NCBI GenBank assembly: GCA_900467185.1
Contig: UBPA01000008.1
Span: 51,180-115,179 of the forward strand
Direction: 5' to 3'
Origin: Hyphomicrobiales bacterium
GTDB lineage: Bacteria; Pseudomonadota; Alphaproteobacteria; Rhizobiales; Rhizobiaceae
DNA: 64,000 nucleotides
Under the pieces are notes generated by a model. It was not told the DNA's origin and did no database searches. It saw only the letters and a list, made by a program, of their open reading frames with translations. Within the stretch, counting starts at the first letter, position 1, and the number at the start of each line of letters is the position of its first letter. Both the position numbers and the translations under genes were made by a program. This document shows positions 17,294 to 25,848 of this stretch, in pieces.

Positions 17294-17307
17294 ATATGGT
17301 ACCATAT
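17294..17307. promoter_or_regulatory. Perfect 14-bp palindrome, candidate HutC operator
   Basis: ATATGGTACCATAT lies in the 177-base gap between hutC and the periplasmic binding protein gene, 73 bases before hutC on its own side. GntR/HutC proteins bind TGTATATACA-like palindromes, and the extended site reads TTGTATATGGTACCATATGC on the reverse strand. Its symmetry and placement in the shared promoter region support the call. Confidence 0.6.
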
Positions 17308-17398
17308 ACAACGTGGTTTTCCGGTCTGTTCCGGGGCACGGTAAGCCGGCGCAGATCGGCTCAGGGAATATGTGAAAAACTCCGAGAGGAACCGGATC

Positions 17399-18250
17399 AT
17401 GAACATCGCCAGACTGCTCAGCGCAGGCGCCGTCGCGCTTGCTGCCCTGTCCACCGTCGCGCTGACCGCAACGGTCGCCGCCGCCAAGGACTGGAAGACC
17501 GTCACTATCACGCTCGAGGGCGCTTATGCGCCGTGGAACCTGACCAATCCCGACGGCACGCTCGGCGGGTTCGAGCCGGAGCTCGCCAAATATCTCTGCG
17601 ACCATATGAAGGTCGAGTGCACGCTGGTCGCGTCCGACTGGGACGGCATGATCCCGGCGCTGACGGCCGGCAAGTACGACGTAATCATGGATGCGCTGTC
17701 GATCACCGAAGAGCGCAAGAAGATCATCGATTTCACCATTCCCTATGCCCACACCCATGCGGCCTTTGCGACCGCAAAGGACAGCCCGCTGGCCAACGCC
17801 GCCGGCACCGGCACGGTCATCAAGCTCGATCCCGGCGCCACCGGCAAGGAGATCGACGCGCTGAAGGAAGCCTTTGCCGGCAAGACCATCGGCATTCAGG
17901 CCGCGACCGTTTATTCCAAGTTCATCTATGACAATTTCGGCAGCATCGCCACGGTGCGCGAGTACAAGACTGGCGCCGAGCGCGATCTCGACCTCGAAAG
18001 CGGCCGCATTGATCTCGTCTTCGACGACGCGGTCTACCTGATCTCGGCCTTCGAGAAGGCCAACGGCACGCTCGGCTTCACCGGCCCGGAAATCGGCGGC
18101 ACCATCTTCGGCAGCGGCGAGGGCCTCGGCCTGCGCCAGGCAGATACGGACCTGCGCGACATGTTCAACAAGGCGATCCAGTCGGCACTGGATGACGGCA
18201 CCATCAAGACGTTGTCCATGAAGTGGTTCAAGACCGACGTCACGCCCTGA
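17399..18250 (+). CDS. Periplasmic polar amino acid-binding protein (family 3 SBP)
   Basis: A 283-residue exported protein: signal peptide to about residue 29 (LSTVALTATVAAAKD) and a family 3 solute-binding fold (AYAPWNLTNPDGTLGGFEPE, then DGMIPALTAGKYDVIMDAL and DLDLESGRIDLVFDD). The pattern matches basic amino acid, opine and histidine binders. GAGAGGA precedes the ATG. It is the first gene of the five-gene unit controlled by HutC, and a GC-rich stem-loop downstream would let it be made in excess over the permeases. Confidence 0.87.
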   Translation: MNIARLLSAGAVALAALSTVALTATVAAAKDWKTVTITLEGAYAPWNLTNPDGTLGGFEPELAKYLCDHMKVECTLVASDWDGMIPALTAGKYDVIMDALSITEERKKIIDFTIPYAHTHAAFATAKDSPLANAAGTGTVIKLDPGATGKEIDALKEAFAGKTIGIQAATVYSKFIYDNFGSIATVREYKTGAERDLDLESGRIDLVFDDAVYLISAFEKANGTLGFTGPEIGGTIFGSGEGLGLRQADTDLRDMFNKAIQSALDDGTIKTLSMKWFKTDVTP

Positions 18251-18281
18251 CGCGACATCTCGCGCCGCCGTCGGCCCCAGG

Positions 18282-18299
18282 GCCGGCGCCGGCGCCGGC
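18282..18299 (+). repeat. GC stem-loop between binding protein and permease genes
   Basis: GCCGGCGCCGGCGCCGGC is an 18-bp perfect palindrome, 31 bases past the binding-protein stop, preceded by a GGCCCCAGGGCC stem. There is no T-run, so it is more likely an mRNA 3'-protecting stem or attenuator than a terminator. Such stems are common after the binding-protein gene of ABC operons. Confidence 0.5.
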
Positions 18300-18376
18300 G
18301 CGCAAGACGGATGAGGCAGCACCCCGATGTGCTACTGCCGGCGCATCGGGCAGCGGGAATAAAGGGCGTTCCGGGC

Positions 18377-19099
18377 ATGACAATCCTGCAAACCATCGGC
18401 TTCGGCCCCACGGGCTGGGGCGGGCTTCTCCTCGTCGCCACGCTGATGACGCTCTGCGTTACCGCGGCCGCCCTCTTCATCGGCATGGTTCTCGGCACGC
18501 TCGTCGCCTGGGCGAAACTCTCCGGTAGCCGCATCGCGCGCAGCATCGGCAGCGCCTACACCACCGTGTTTCGCGGCGTGCCGGAGCTGCTGATCATCTA
18601 TCTCGTCTATTTCGGCGGCTCCAGCCTCGTCACCGCCGCAGGCGCGGCCTTCGGCTATCAGGGCTTTCTCGGCATGCCCTCCTTCGTCGCTGGGGCGCTC
18701 GCCGTCGGCATCATCTCGGGCGCCTATCAGGCCGAGGTCTATCGCGGCGCATTCCTCGCCATCCCCATGGGCGAGCTGGAGGCGGCGCAGGCGATCGGCA
18801 TGAACAGGACCTTGCGGTTCCGCCGCATCATCGCACCGCAGGTGCTGCGCTTCGCCATTCCCGGCATCGGCAATGTCTGGCAGTTGAGCCTGAAGGATTC
18901 GGCGCTCGTCTCTGTCACCGGGCTTGCCGACCTGATGCGCACCAGCCAGATCGCGGCGGGCTCGACCCGGCAGCACTTCCTGTTCTTCATCGTCGGCGGC
19001 TGCCTCTATCTCGTGCTCACCAGCCTTTCGGACCGGGTGTTCAACGGCGCGGAACGCCGCGCCAACCGCAGCATGCCCGCCGGCATCGGCCAGGCCTGA
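18377..19099 (+). CDS. Polar amino acid ABC transporter permease 1 (HisQ/OccQ-like)
   Basis: A 240-residue inner-membrane protein with about five helices and the EAA loop (GELEAAQAIGMNRTLRFRRI) that contacts the ATPase. FRGVPELLIIYLVYFGG is typical of HisQ/ArtQ/OccQ permeases. It is 10 bases upstream of the second permease gene. With the binding protein and ATPase it should form an importer for a polar amino acid such as histidine or a relative. Confidence 0.87.
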   Translation: MTILQTIGFGPTGWGGLLLVATLMTLCVTAAALFIGMVLGTLVAWAKLSGSRIARSIGSAYTTVFRGVPELLIIYLVYFGGSSLVTAAGAAFGYQGFLGMPSFVAGALAVGIISGAYQAEVYRGAFLAIPMGELEAAQAIGMNRTLRFRRIIAPQVLRFAIPGIGNVWQLSLKDSALVSVTGLADLMRTSQIAAGSTRQHFLFFIVGGCLYLVLTSLSDRVFNGAERRANRSMPAGIGQA

Positions 19100-19109
19100 G
19101 GAGACACGC

Positions 19110-19820
19110 ATGGATCTCGCTTTCATGGCCTCGACGATGCTGACGCTGGTGGCGGCACTGCCGATGACGCTGGCGCTGTTCTCGCTCTCGGTCGTCTTCG
19201 GCGGCCTTCTGGCGCTGCTCGTCGTGTGGATGCGCGTCGGGGGCAATCCGGTCGCGCGCGGCTTTGCCAAGGGCTACATCTTCGTCTTTCGCGGCTCGCC
19301 GCTGCTGATCCAGATGTTTCTTGTCTTCTACGGTCTCGGCCAGTTCGGCTTCATCCGCTACAGCGTCCTCTGGCCCGCTCTGCGCGAGCCCTTTGTCTGT
19401 GCCGTGCTGTCGCTGTCGCTCTGCACCGCCGGCTATACCGCCGAGATCTTCCGCTTCGGCCTGCGCTCCATTCCCGCGCGCGAGATCGAGGCGGCCCGCG
19501 CGGTCGGCATGTCGGGTTTCCTGCTGACGCGCCGCATCCTCGCCCCCATCGCCTTTCGCAATGCCTTGCCCGCCTATTCGACCGAGGTGATGATGATGGT
19601 GAAATCCACCGCGCTCGCCAGCCTCGTCACGGTGTGGGAGGTGACGGGCGTCGCCCAGCGGCTGATCGCGCAGACCTATCGCACCATGGAGGTCTTCCTC
19701 TGCGCCGCCGCCATCTATCTCATTCTCAATTTCCTCATCCTGCAGCTCATGGCGCTTCTCGAATACCGCCTGAACCCGCACCGCCGCGCAGCGCCGCTCT
19801 TTCCGGTGGCCCCGCAATGA
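19110..19820 (+). CDS. Polar amino acid ABC transporter permease 2 (HisM/OccM-like)
   Basis: A 236-residue membrane protein with the FRGSPLLIQMFLVFYGLGQF helix and the EAA loop REIEAARAVGMSGFLLTRRI. The second member of the permease pair, HisM/ArtM type. An AGGAGA site precedes the ATG, and its stop overlaps the start of the ATPase gene. Confidence 0.87.
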   Translation: MDLAFMASTMLTLVAALPMTLALFSLSVVFGGLLALLVVWMRVGGNPVARGFAKGYIFVFRGSPLLIQMFLVFYGLGQFGFIRYSVLWPALREPFVCAVLSLSLCTAGYTAEIFRFGLRSIPAREIEAARAVGMSGFLLTRRILAPIAFRNALPAYSTEVMMMVKSTALASLVTVWEVTGVAQRLIAQTYRTMEVFLCAAAIYLILNFLILQLMALLEYRLNPHRRAAPLFPVAPQ

Positions 19821-20641
19821 CACCATCCCCGTCCAGCCCGATCGGAACGCTCATGGCCAGTGCGCCCCCTCTATCCGGCGCCCCCCGCCTTTCCGTCCGC
19901 AACATCACCAAGAGCTTCGGCCCCCACCAGGTGCTGCGCGGCATCTCGCTCGACGCGCAGGACGGCGACGTGATCTCGCTGCTGGGCGCCAGCGGATCGG
20001 GAAAATCCACCTTCCTGCGCTGCATCAACATGCTGGAGATCGCCGATGCCGGCGAGATCGTCGTGGATGGCGAGACGATCGCCATGACGCAGCGTGGCGG
20101 CCGCACGGTGCCCGCCGACCGCCGGCAGGTGGATCGCATGCGCTCCGAACTCGGCATGGTCTTCCAGTCGTTCAATCTCTGGTCCCATATGACCATCCTG
20201 GAAAACATCATCGAGGGACCGGTGCATGTGCTGAAGCGGCCGCGTGCAGAATGCATCGCCGAGGCCGAGGCGCTTCTCGAAAAGGTCGGCATCGCCGACA
20301 AGCGCCATGCCTATCCGGCGCACCTGTCCGGCGGGCAGCAGCAGCGCGCGGCCATCGCCCGCTCGCTCGCCATGAAGCCGAAGGTCATGCTGTTCGACGA
20401 GCCGACCTCGGCACTCGACCCGGAACTCGTCGGCGAGGTCCTGCGCGTCATGCGCGCGCTGGCCGAGGAAGGCATGACCATGCTGGTCGTCACGCACGAG
20501 ATGAGCTTTGCCCGCACCGTGTCGAACCGGGTGATCTTCATGAAAGCCGGCGAGATCGATTGCGACGGTCCGCCCGACACCGTCTTTGCCGACGGCGCCT
20601 CGCCGGCCTTCCGCCAGTTCATCGGCAATTTCGGGGGCTGA
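19817..20641 (+). CDS. Polar amino acid ABC transporter ATP-binding protein (HisP-like)
   Basis: A 274-residue ATPase with Walker A GASGSGKST, signature LSGGQQQRAAIARSLA, Walker B VMLFDEP, and D-loop SALDPE. An insert (TQRGGRTVPADRRQVDRMRS) before the Q-loop is typical of the HisP/OccP/GlnQ group. The ATG at 19817 overlaps the permease stop; ATG 19853 (MASAPPL) is an alternative that removes a Pro/Ser-rich leader. The lyase-like gene begins two bases after its stop. Confidence 0.9.
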   Translation: MTPSPSSPIGTLMASAPPLSGAPRLSVRNITKSFGPHQVLRGISLDAQDGDVISLLGASGSGKSTFLRCINMLEIADAGEIVVDGETIAMTQRGGRTVPADRRQVDRMRSELGMVFQSFNLWSHMTILENIIEGPVHVLKRPRAECIAEAEALLEKVGIADKRHAYPAHLSGGQQQRAAIARSLAMKPKVMLFDEPTSALDPELVGEVLRVMRALAEEGMTMLVVTHEMSFARTVSNRVIFMKAGEIDCDGPPDTVFADGASPAFRQFIGNFGG

Positions 20642-20643
20642 CC

Positions 20644-22158
20644 ATGGCTGTGGTGCTGGAAACGCGGCTCGACTGGCGCGCGGTCGCCCGCGTGGCGCAC
20701 GGAGCGCCGCTCGTCCTGTCGGACGCGGCGGTGGCGCGGATCGAGACGGCGCACCGCATCGTCGGCGCGCTGGTGGAAAGCGGCGTGCGCGCCTATGGCA
20801 TCACCACCGGCGTCGGCGCGCTCGCCGATACCGTGGTCGATCGCCCGTCGCAGAGCCGGCTGTCGCGCAACATCGTCCTCAGCCATGCCTGTGGCGTCGG
20901 CCCGCTGCTCGATGCGACCTCCGTGCGCGCCATCATGGCGGCTCAGGTCGCCAACATGGCGCATGGGCATTCCGGCGTCCGCGTCGATGTCGTGGCGACG
21001 CTGTGCACGTTTCTCGAGAAGAAATGCATTCCCGACATTCCCGCCCGCGGCTCGGCCGGCTACCTCACGCACAATGCCCATATCGCGCTCGTCCTCATCG
21101 GCGAGGGCCGGGCGCAGGTGGATGGCGTATCCCTGTGCGGCGCCGATGCGCTGGCCGCGCTCGGCCTTGCGCCTCTGGTGCTGGAGGCCAAGGAAGGCCT
21201 CAGCCTCGTCAACGGCACGGCCTGCTCGACAGGGCTGGGCGCGCTCGCACTCTCGCGCGCGGCCACGCTTCTGAACTGGGCCGATGCCATCGCGGCGCTG
21301 ACGCTGGAAGCGCTGGGCGCGCAGATGACCGCCTTCGACGCGGAGGTGCTGGCACTCCGCCCGTCACCGGGTCTCCTCGCCGTCGGTGCGACCCTTCGCC
21401 GGCATCTCGCCGGCAGCGGGCTGATCGCGGCCGCCCGCGGCCGGCGCACCCAGGATGCGCTCAGCCTGCGCGCCGTGGCCCATGTCCACGGGGCCGCCCG
21501 CGACGCGTTCGACGTCACCGCCACGGTGGTCGATCGGGAGCTCGCCGCGGTCACCGACAACCCGGCCGTGGCCGGCACGCCCGAAGCGCCGCGCGTGTTC
21601 TCGCAGGCCCATGCCGTCGCGCCGGCCCTTGCGCAGGCGCTCGATGGTCTTTCGGTCGCCATCGCCCAGCTCGCCGCCATGTCCGAGCGCCGGATCGACC
21701 GCCTCGTCAATCCGCTCGTGAGCGGCCTGCCGCCCTTCCTCGCCGCGGACCCCGGCGCCGGTTCCGGCTTCATGATCGCGCAATATACCGCAGCGGCGCT
21801 CGCCGCCGAGAACCGCCGGCTTGCCACGCCCGCCAGCCTCGACGGAGGCCTCACCTCCGGCAATCAGGAGGACTTTCTGGCGCACCCGACCGCTGCCGCC
21901 AACAAGCTGCTCGCCATCCTCGACAATGCCGAACAGATCCTCGCCATCGAATATGCCGCCGCCGCACAGGCCCACGACCTCATCGCTGCCCCGCCCGGTC
22001 ACGGCGACACGCCCCTGCTCACCCGCGCCCCCGGCACCGAAGCCCTTCACCGCCACCTGCGCCGCACCATCCCCCCTTACGCCGACGACCGCCCCCTCGG
22101 CCAGGACCTCGAAGCCGCCCGGCGCGCAATGACGGACATCGACGTCGACGGGGTGTGA
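20644..22158 (+). CDS. Histidine/aromatic ammonia-lyase family protein lacking the MIO triad
   Basis: A 504-residue protein that aligns along its length with histidine ammonia-lyase: YGITTGVG (Y51), SHACGVG (H81), LVNGTACST (N190), VTDNPAV and SGFMIAQYTAAAL. HutH makes its MIO electrophile from an Ala-Ser-Gly triad after G-S-V-G; here G136-S-A-G139 is followed directly by YLTHNAH, so those three residues are gone. The Tyr of QDPYSLRC is Leu (QDALSLRA) and QEDHVSM reads QEDFLAHP. Canonical lyase chemistry is therefore unlikely; it may catalyse something else, bind ligand, or be a dead homologue. The reading frame is intact and it is co-transcribed with the transporter, which argues that it is used. 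Confidence 0.8.
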   Translation: MAVVLETRLDWRAVARVAHGAPLVLSDAAVARIETAHRIVGALVESGVRAYGITTGVGALADTVVDRPSQSRLSRNIVLSHACGVGPLLDATSVRAIMAAQVANMAHGHSGVRVDVVATLCTFLEKKCIPDIPARGSAGYLTHNAHIALVLIGEGRAQVDGVSLCGADALAALGLAPLVLEAKEGLSLVNGTACSTGLGALALSRAATLLNWADAIAALTLEALGAQMTAFDAEVLALRPSPGLLAVGATLRRHLAGSGLIAAARGRRTQDALSLRAVAHVHGAARDAFDVTATVVDRELAAVTDNPAVAGTPEAPRVFSQAHAVAPALAQALDGLSVAIAQLAAMSERRIDRLVNPLVSGLPPFLAADPGAGSGFMIAQYTAAALAAENRRLATPASLDGGLTSGNQEDFLAHPTAAANKLLAILDNAEQILAIEYAAAAQAHDLIAAPPGHGDTPLLTRAPGTEALHRHLRRTIPPYADDRPLGQDLEAARRAMTDIDVDGV

Positions 22159-22442
22159 CCGCAGCTGACCGGTCGAGAATGGGGCCGCGCGAGCGGTGGT
22201 CCACGATAGGGATGGGAGACGCTGCTTGATCGTCGACATGGAGTTCGGCTTCAGGGAGCGTTCAGCCGTGCAGCATGCGCAGGCGTTGTGCAAAGGCAGA
22301 CGCTCTGCAGCTGCGAAGGGAGGGGCGCCAGGCAGAATCGGCGATATTGGCGGCCAACGGCATTCACGCGACGGCAAACCTGAAGGAACGGTTCGATCAG
22401 CTTCCGCGTCTCGTCTATGCGTGGACCTCGAATTGGTCAGCA

Positions 22443-22608
22443 TCACGTCGTCCAACCGAGCTCTTCGATCGTTGTATCGAGAACGTTTTTGAACTGCTCC
22501 CGGTTTGTCACGTCGGTTGAAACCACAACGACTTTGCAGCTCTGCGTTCAATTCTGCAGCCAACGCCTCGATACGGTCGATATGTCGCCCGACATGACGT
22601 CGCGCCGC
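22443..22608 (-). pseudogene. SDR dehydrogenase remnant, frameshifted
   Basis: Two leftward reading frames in this 166-base stretch join into a piece of a short-chain dehydrogenase: RHIDRIEALAAELNAEL (cofactor-side helix), then in a shifted frame VVVSTDVTNREQF and VLDTTIEELG (the D-V-T strand). The TGxxxGIG start and the catalytic half are absent. It lies just downstream of the LysR gene. The rest of the 460-base gap from 22159 shows no gene. Confidence 0.5.
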
Positions 22609-22619
22609 GTTTGGCAGGG

Positions 22620-23522
22620 TCACCCTCCACTCGGTCGCAGCTCTCTCAGATGCTCGACCAGCGCTCTCAGTTTCGGCGCCATGTTGCGTCGGCTGGGGTA
22701 GTAAAGGAAGAAGCCGGGGAAGCGGGGGCAGAAGTCCTGGAGAACGGGCACAAGCTCGCCGCGCGAAATCGCTGGGCGGAAGCTGTCCTCCATGCCGAAA
22801 CTGATGCCGGCGCCTGCGGCGGCAAGCTTGATCATCAACGCCATGTCCGTCGTCGTGACCGTATCCGCCACCGCCACCGCGAAAGCGCGCCCCTCTTCCT
22901 CGAACTCCCACCGGTAGGGCGCGACGTTTGCGGCTCGGCGCCAGCCGATGCAGCGGCGATTGGCAAGCTCGTTCGGGTGGTGGGGTGCCCCGAACCTCTC
23001 GAGATAGTCCGGCGACGCCACGGCCAGTTGACGCTGCTCGCCCGAAACAGCCACGGCGATCATGTCCTGGGCGATCACCTCGCCCAGCCGCACCCCGGCA
23101 TCGTAACCTTCCGCGACGATGTCGAACTCCTCGTCGGTGACGGTAACATGCAGCGTCACCCCCGGGTTCTTCTCCAGAAATGCGGCGAGCAGTGGCCCGG
23201 ACAGAAAGCTCTCGGCAATGGACGAGACCGCGATCGTGAGCTGCCCGCGAGGCGGGCCGCGTAAGTTGGCGGCCGCTTCGAAGGCGCTCTGCATATCCCG
23301 CAGCGCAGGCGCCGCCTCGACGTAGAGCCGTTCCCCAGCCTCCGTCAACGCCACGCTGCGGGTCGTCCGGTTGACGAGCGCGATTCCGAGCGTCTCCTCG
23401 AGCCGGCGGATCGTCTGGCTGACGGCCGAGCGGGTAACGCCCATTCGGTCGGCTGCGGCACGAAAGCTCTTCTCCTCTGCAACGAGAGCGAAGACGGCAA
23501 GCGCGTTGAGGTCATGCAGCAT
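22620..23522 (-). CDS. LysR-family regulator
   Basis: A 300-residue LysR protein: winged HTH at residues ~5-65 (SFRAAADRMGVTRSAVSQTI, then TTRSVALTEAGERLY) and a periplasmic-binding-like effector domain. It is divergent from the SDR-CMD-Atu4866 gene set with a 108-base gap, and the usual LysR layout makes it their regulator. The effector is unknown. Confidence 0.88.
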   Translation of the reverse strand: MLHDLNALAVFALVAEEKSFRAAADRMGVTRSAVSQTIRRLEETLGIALVNRTTRSVALTEAGERLYVEAAPALRDMQSAFEAAANLRGPPRGQLTIAVSSIAESFLSGPLLAAFLEKNPGVTLHVTVTDEEFDIVAEGYDAGVRLGEVIAQDMIAVAVSGEQRQLAVASPDYLERFGAPHHPNELANRRCIGWRRAANVAPYRWEFEEEGRAFAVAVADTVTTTDMALMIKLAAAGAGISFGMEDSFRPAISRGELVPVLQDFCPRFPGFFLYYPSRRNMAPKLRALVEHLRELRPSGG

Positions 23523-23630
23523 TGGTTAGTAATCCTTACGGGCGCGTTCACGAATGGACGTCTTATCGCGACAGTGCCGCAGACGTATTCTTCTCGCTAC
23601 CGCAATCAAGCGGGTGCGAGAGGAAAAATC

Positions 23631-24353
23631 ATGGACAAGATCGTTCTCATCACCGGCGCTTCCAGCGGTATCGGTGTCGGGATTGCCCACGAACTGGCAC
23701 AGGCCGGCGCCACTGTCGTTCTCGGCGCCCGCCGCACCGATCGTCTGAATGCCGTCGCCGAGGAGATCCGCGCCGCCGGCGGCAAGGTCATGACGCGCAA
23801 GGTCGACGTGACCGATCGTGCCGACGTTGCGGCCTTCGCCGAGGCCGCGCGGCAGGCATTCGGGCGGATCGACGTGATCGTCAACAATGCCGGCGTCATG
23901 CCTCTGTCGCCGATGGCCTCAGTGAAAGTCGACGAGTGGGACACCATGATCGACGTCAACATCAAGGGCGTGCTTTACGGCGTCGCCGCCGTCCTCAAAG
24001 AGATGACCGAGCGCGGCTCCGGCCAGATCATCAACATCGCCTCGATCGGCGCGCTTCAGGTGGTACCGACCGCGGCCGTCTATTGCGCCACGAAATATGC
24101 GGTCCGCGCGATCTCCGATGGTCTGCGCCAGGAAAACGACAAGCTGCGCGTCACCTGCATCCATCCCGGCGTCGTGGAAAGCGAGCTGGCCAGCACAATC
24201 ACCGATCCCACCGCGATCGAAGGCATGAAGGCATACCGCGCGATTGCACTCACACCCGATGCGATCGGCCGTGCGGTCCGCTTCGCGATCGAACAGCCCG
24301 AGGATGTCGACGTCAACGAGATCGTCGTTCGTCCGACCCGGGCGGCATCCTGA
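23631..24353 (+). CDS. Short-chain dehydrogenase/reductase
   Basis: A 240-residue classical SDR: TGASSGIG at residues 8-15, NNAG in VIVNNAGVMP, and the catalytic YCATK (Ser in INIASIG). An Arg after the second strand (GARRTDR) suggests NADP. GAGAGGAA precedes the ATG. It resembles YdfG/serine-dehydrogenase-like SDRs. First gene of a three-gene unit facing the LysR gene; substrate unknown. Confidence 0.87.
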   Translation: MDKIVLITGASSGIGVGIAHELAQAGATVVLGARRTDRLNAVAEEIRAAGGKVMTRKVDVTDRADVAAFAEAARQAFGRIDVIVNNAGVMPLSPMASVKVDEWDTMIDVNIKGVLYGVAAVLKEMTERGSGQIINIASIGALQVVPTAAVYCATKYAVRAISDGLRQENDKLRVTCIHPGVVESELASTITDPTAIEGMKAYRAIALTPDAIGRAVRFAIEQPEDVDVNEIVVRPTRAAS

Positions 24354-24390
24354 CCGGCAGGAAGCAACAACACAGCAAGAGGAGAACAGG

Positions 24391-24912
24391 ATGTTTCAGC
24401 AGATCGGATCCCCTGTCGCAACGGTTGCCGCCGTCTCGCTTCTCGGCCTCTTTCCGGACGCCGCGATCGCTCAGACGACGGAGGAAAGACGGGAACGCGG
24501 CGCTGCGGTCGTTCGCAGCCTGAACAACGGCACGCCGCAGCCGACGCTTGAAGCCATGCGGCAAGAGTTCCCGTTTCTGGCCGAAGCGACGGAGGCCTAC
24601 GCCCTGGGCGACGTCTGGTCGCGCCCGGGTCTCGACAACCGCACGCGTCAGCTTGCCGCGGTCGCGGCCTTCGCCGCGATGGGCGAGACGGCGCTGATGA
24701 AAGTTCATGCCGGCTATGCGCTGAACATCGGTGTGCCGGAAGAACAGCTCAAGGAGGTCATCTACATGCTGACCGTGCCGGCCGGTTTCCCCAAAGCGAT
24801 CGCAGCCTCCCAGATCCTGTCGGAGCTCTTCCGGGAGCGGCGTGAGGCGAACGGCGGTGCGCCCGCCGGGCAGCGCCCGACACCCGGAAAACCCGAGGAC
24901 AACCAGCCTTGA
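24391..24912 (+). CDS. Exported carboxymuconolactone decarboxylase-like protein
   Basis: A 173-residue protein. Residues 1-27 look like a signal peptide ending AIAQ-TTEE. The rest is a CMD-fold domain (WSRPGLDNRTRQLAAVAAFA, then KVHAGYALNIGVPEEQLKEV). It keeps the His and Asn-x-Gly of gamma-carboxymuconolactone decarboxylases but lacks the CxxC of AhpD-type members. The C-terminal 15 residues are Pro/Gly-rich. Export of a CMD protein is unusual for the family. A GAGGAG site precedes the ATG and the stop overlaps the next start. Confidence 0.8.
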   Translation: MFQQIGSPVATVAAVSLLGLFPDAAIAQTTEERRERGAAVVRSLNNGTPQPTLEAMRQEFPFLAEATEAYALGDVWSRPGLDNRTRQLAAVAAFAAMGETALMKVHAGYALNIGVPEEQLKEVIYMLTVPAGFPKAIAASQILSELFRERREANGGAPAGQRPTPGKPEDNQP

Positions 24913-25286
24913 GTGATCCCCTCCTCGTCATCGTCACCGCCGCGTCTCTCGGCGCGGTCATCCTCCCGGCAAAGGCAGAGCACACCATGTCGACCCACGC
25001 CAACGACGCAGCAGACACCACCAACAGCATCGCGGCTGAGCCACAGAGCCATCCCTATCTCGGCATGTGGGTCACCGGCGATGGACGCATCCGCCAGGAA
25101 CTGCTCCCCACCGGCCGCTACGACGAAGCCCGCGGCACCCGCCGCAGCGCCTATCAGGGTCGCTACCGCGTGACCGGCACGCATATCGACTACTGGGACG
25201 ACACCGGCTTCACCGCCGACGGCACCTTCGCCGACGACGACACGCTGCACCATGGCGGCATGATCTTCTACCGGGAAAAGCGGTGA
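24909..25286 (+). CDS. Atu4866-domain protein, probably exported
   Basis: A 125-residue protein. Its C-terminal half (HPYLGMWVTGDGRIRQELLP, then DYWDDTGFTADGTF) is the small beta-barrel domain named after Agrobacterium Atu4866. The function of that family is not established; the fold is a ligand-binding barrel. TTG 24909, overlapping the preceding stop, gives a signal-like start (VIVTAASLGAVILPAKAEHT); ATG 24987 would give a cytoplasmic form. Co-transcription with the SDR and exported CMD protein suggests a shared small-molecule substrate. Confidence 0.75.
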   Translation: MSDPLLVIVTAASLGAVILPAKAEHTMSTHANDAADTTNSIAAEPQSHPYLGMWVTGDGRIRQELLPTGRYDEARGTRRSAYQGRYRVTGTHIDYWDDTGFTADGTFADDDTLHHGGMIFYREKR

Positions 25287-25389
25287 CGCATGTCATGCTG
25301 GCAGAGGCACGCGCTTGTTCTAGCTTGCTCTCGTCTCACAGGCTCGGCCGGTGCCATTGAGACGGCCGTGTTCCGGGAGGCCAGAAGCG

Positions 25390-25640
25390 TCAAGGCGTTT
25401 GCCGGCTCAAGGCATAGAAGTCGAGATAGCCGCAGGCGCTGCAGCGAAACGTCACCACGTCGTAGACGACCTTGCCCTTGAGATTTAGACCGGACAGGTA
25501 GCTTTTGACCGGCTTGCCGGAAACCCATGTCTCGGACGACAACAGGCTATCCGCCTTTTCAAGAAGGAAACCCTCTTCCATGTCCGCGTTGCATCGATAG
25601 GGCAATTTCTGATCTTCTTCTCGTCGGTGCGAACCGGTTT
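25390..25640 (-). pseudogene. Zinc-ribbon protein remnant (PF20097-like), single frameshift
   Basis: Leftward reading gives CNADMEEGFLLEKADSLLSS and, at the end, VVTFRCSACGYLDFYA: a small protein with two Cys-x2-Cys pairs that would bind one zinc. The first Cys (EKKIRNCP) is in a different frame from CNADMEEG; one base is missing between CCT and TGC at about 25598. In the intact family this reads C-P-x-C-N-A-D-M. The gene is otherwise complete, so the lesion looks recent. The remaining bases of the 25287-25848 gap show nothing else. Confidence 0.55.
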
Positions 25641-25848
25641 CGGTGGCGGCTCGCATGTCGCCGCCAGCAAACATTGCAAGCCGCGCCCGGCGAACGCGAC
25701 GCAACAGCTCTCTGCAATGCTGCCGCGACTGACAAGCCGTATTTTCTCGCCGGCGATGTCCTACCAACTTTGCGGATTTGCCACATCATGATTGGCTGCA
25801 GCCGTCGGTGACCCTAGATGAGGATGGGCGAGGACAGGAAAGCCGCAG

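Noticed and set aside
21364..22911. A 515-residue leftward frame over the ammonia-lyase homologue and the LysR gene end
   Set aside because: Mostly shadow of the lyase-like gene, though its right-hand part revealed the SDR remnant, which is reported separately.
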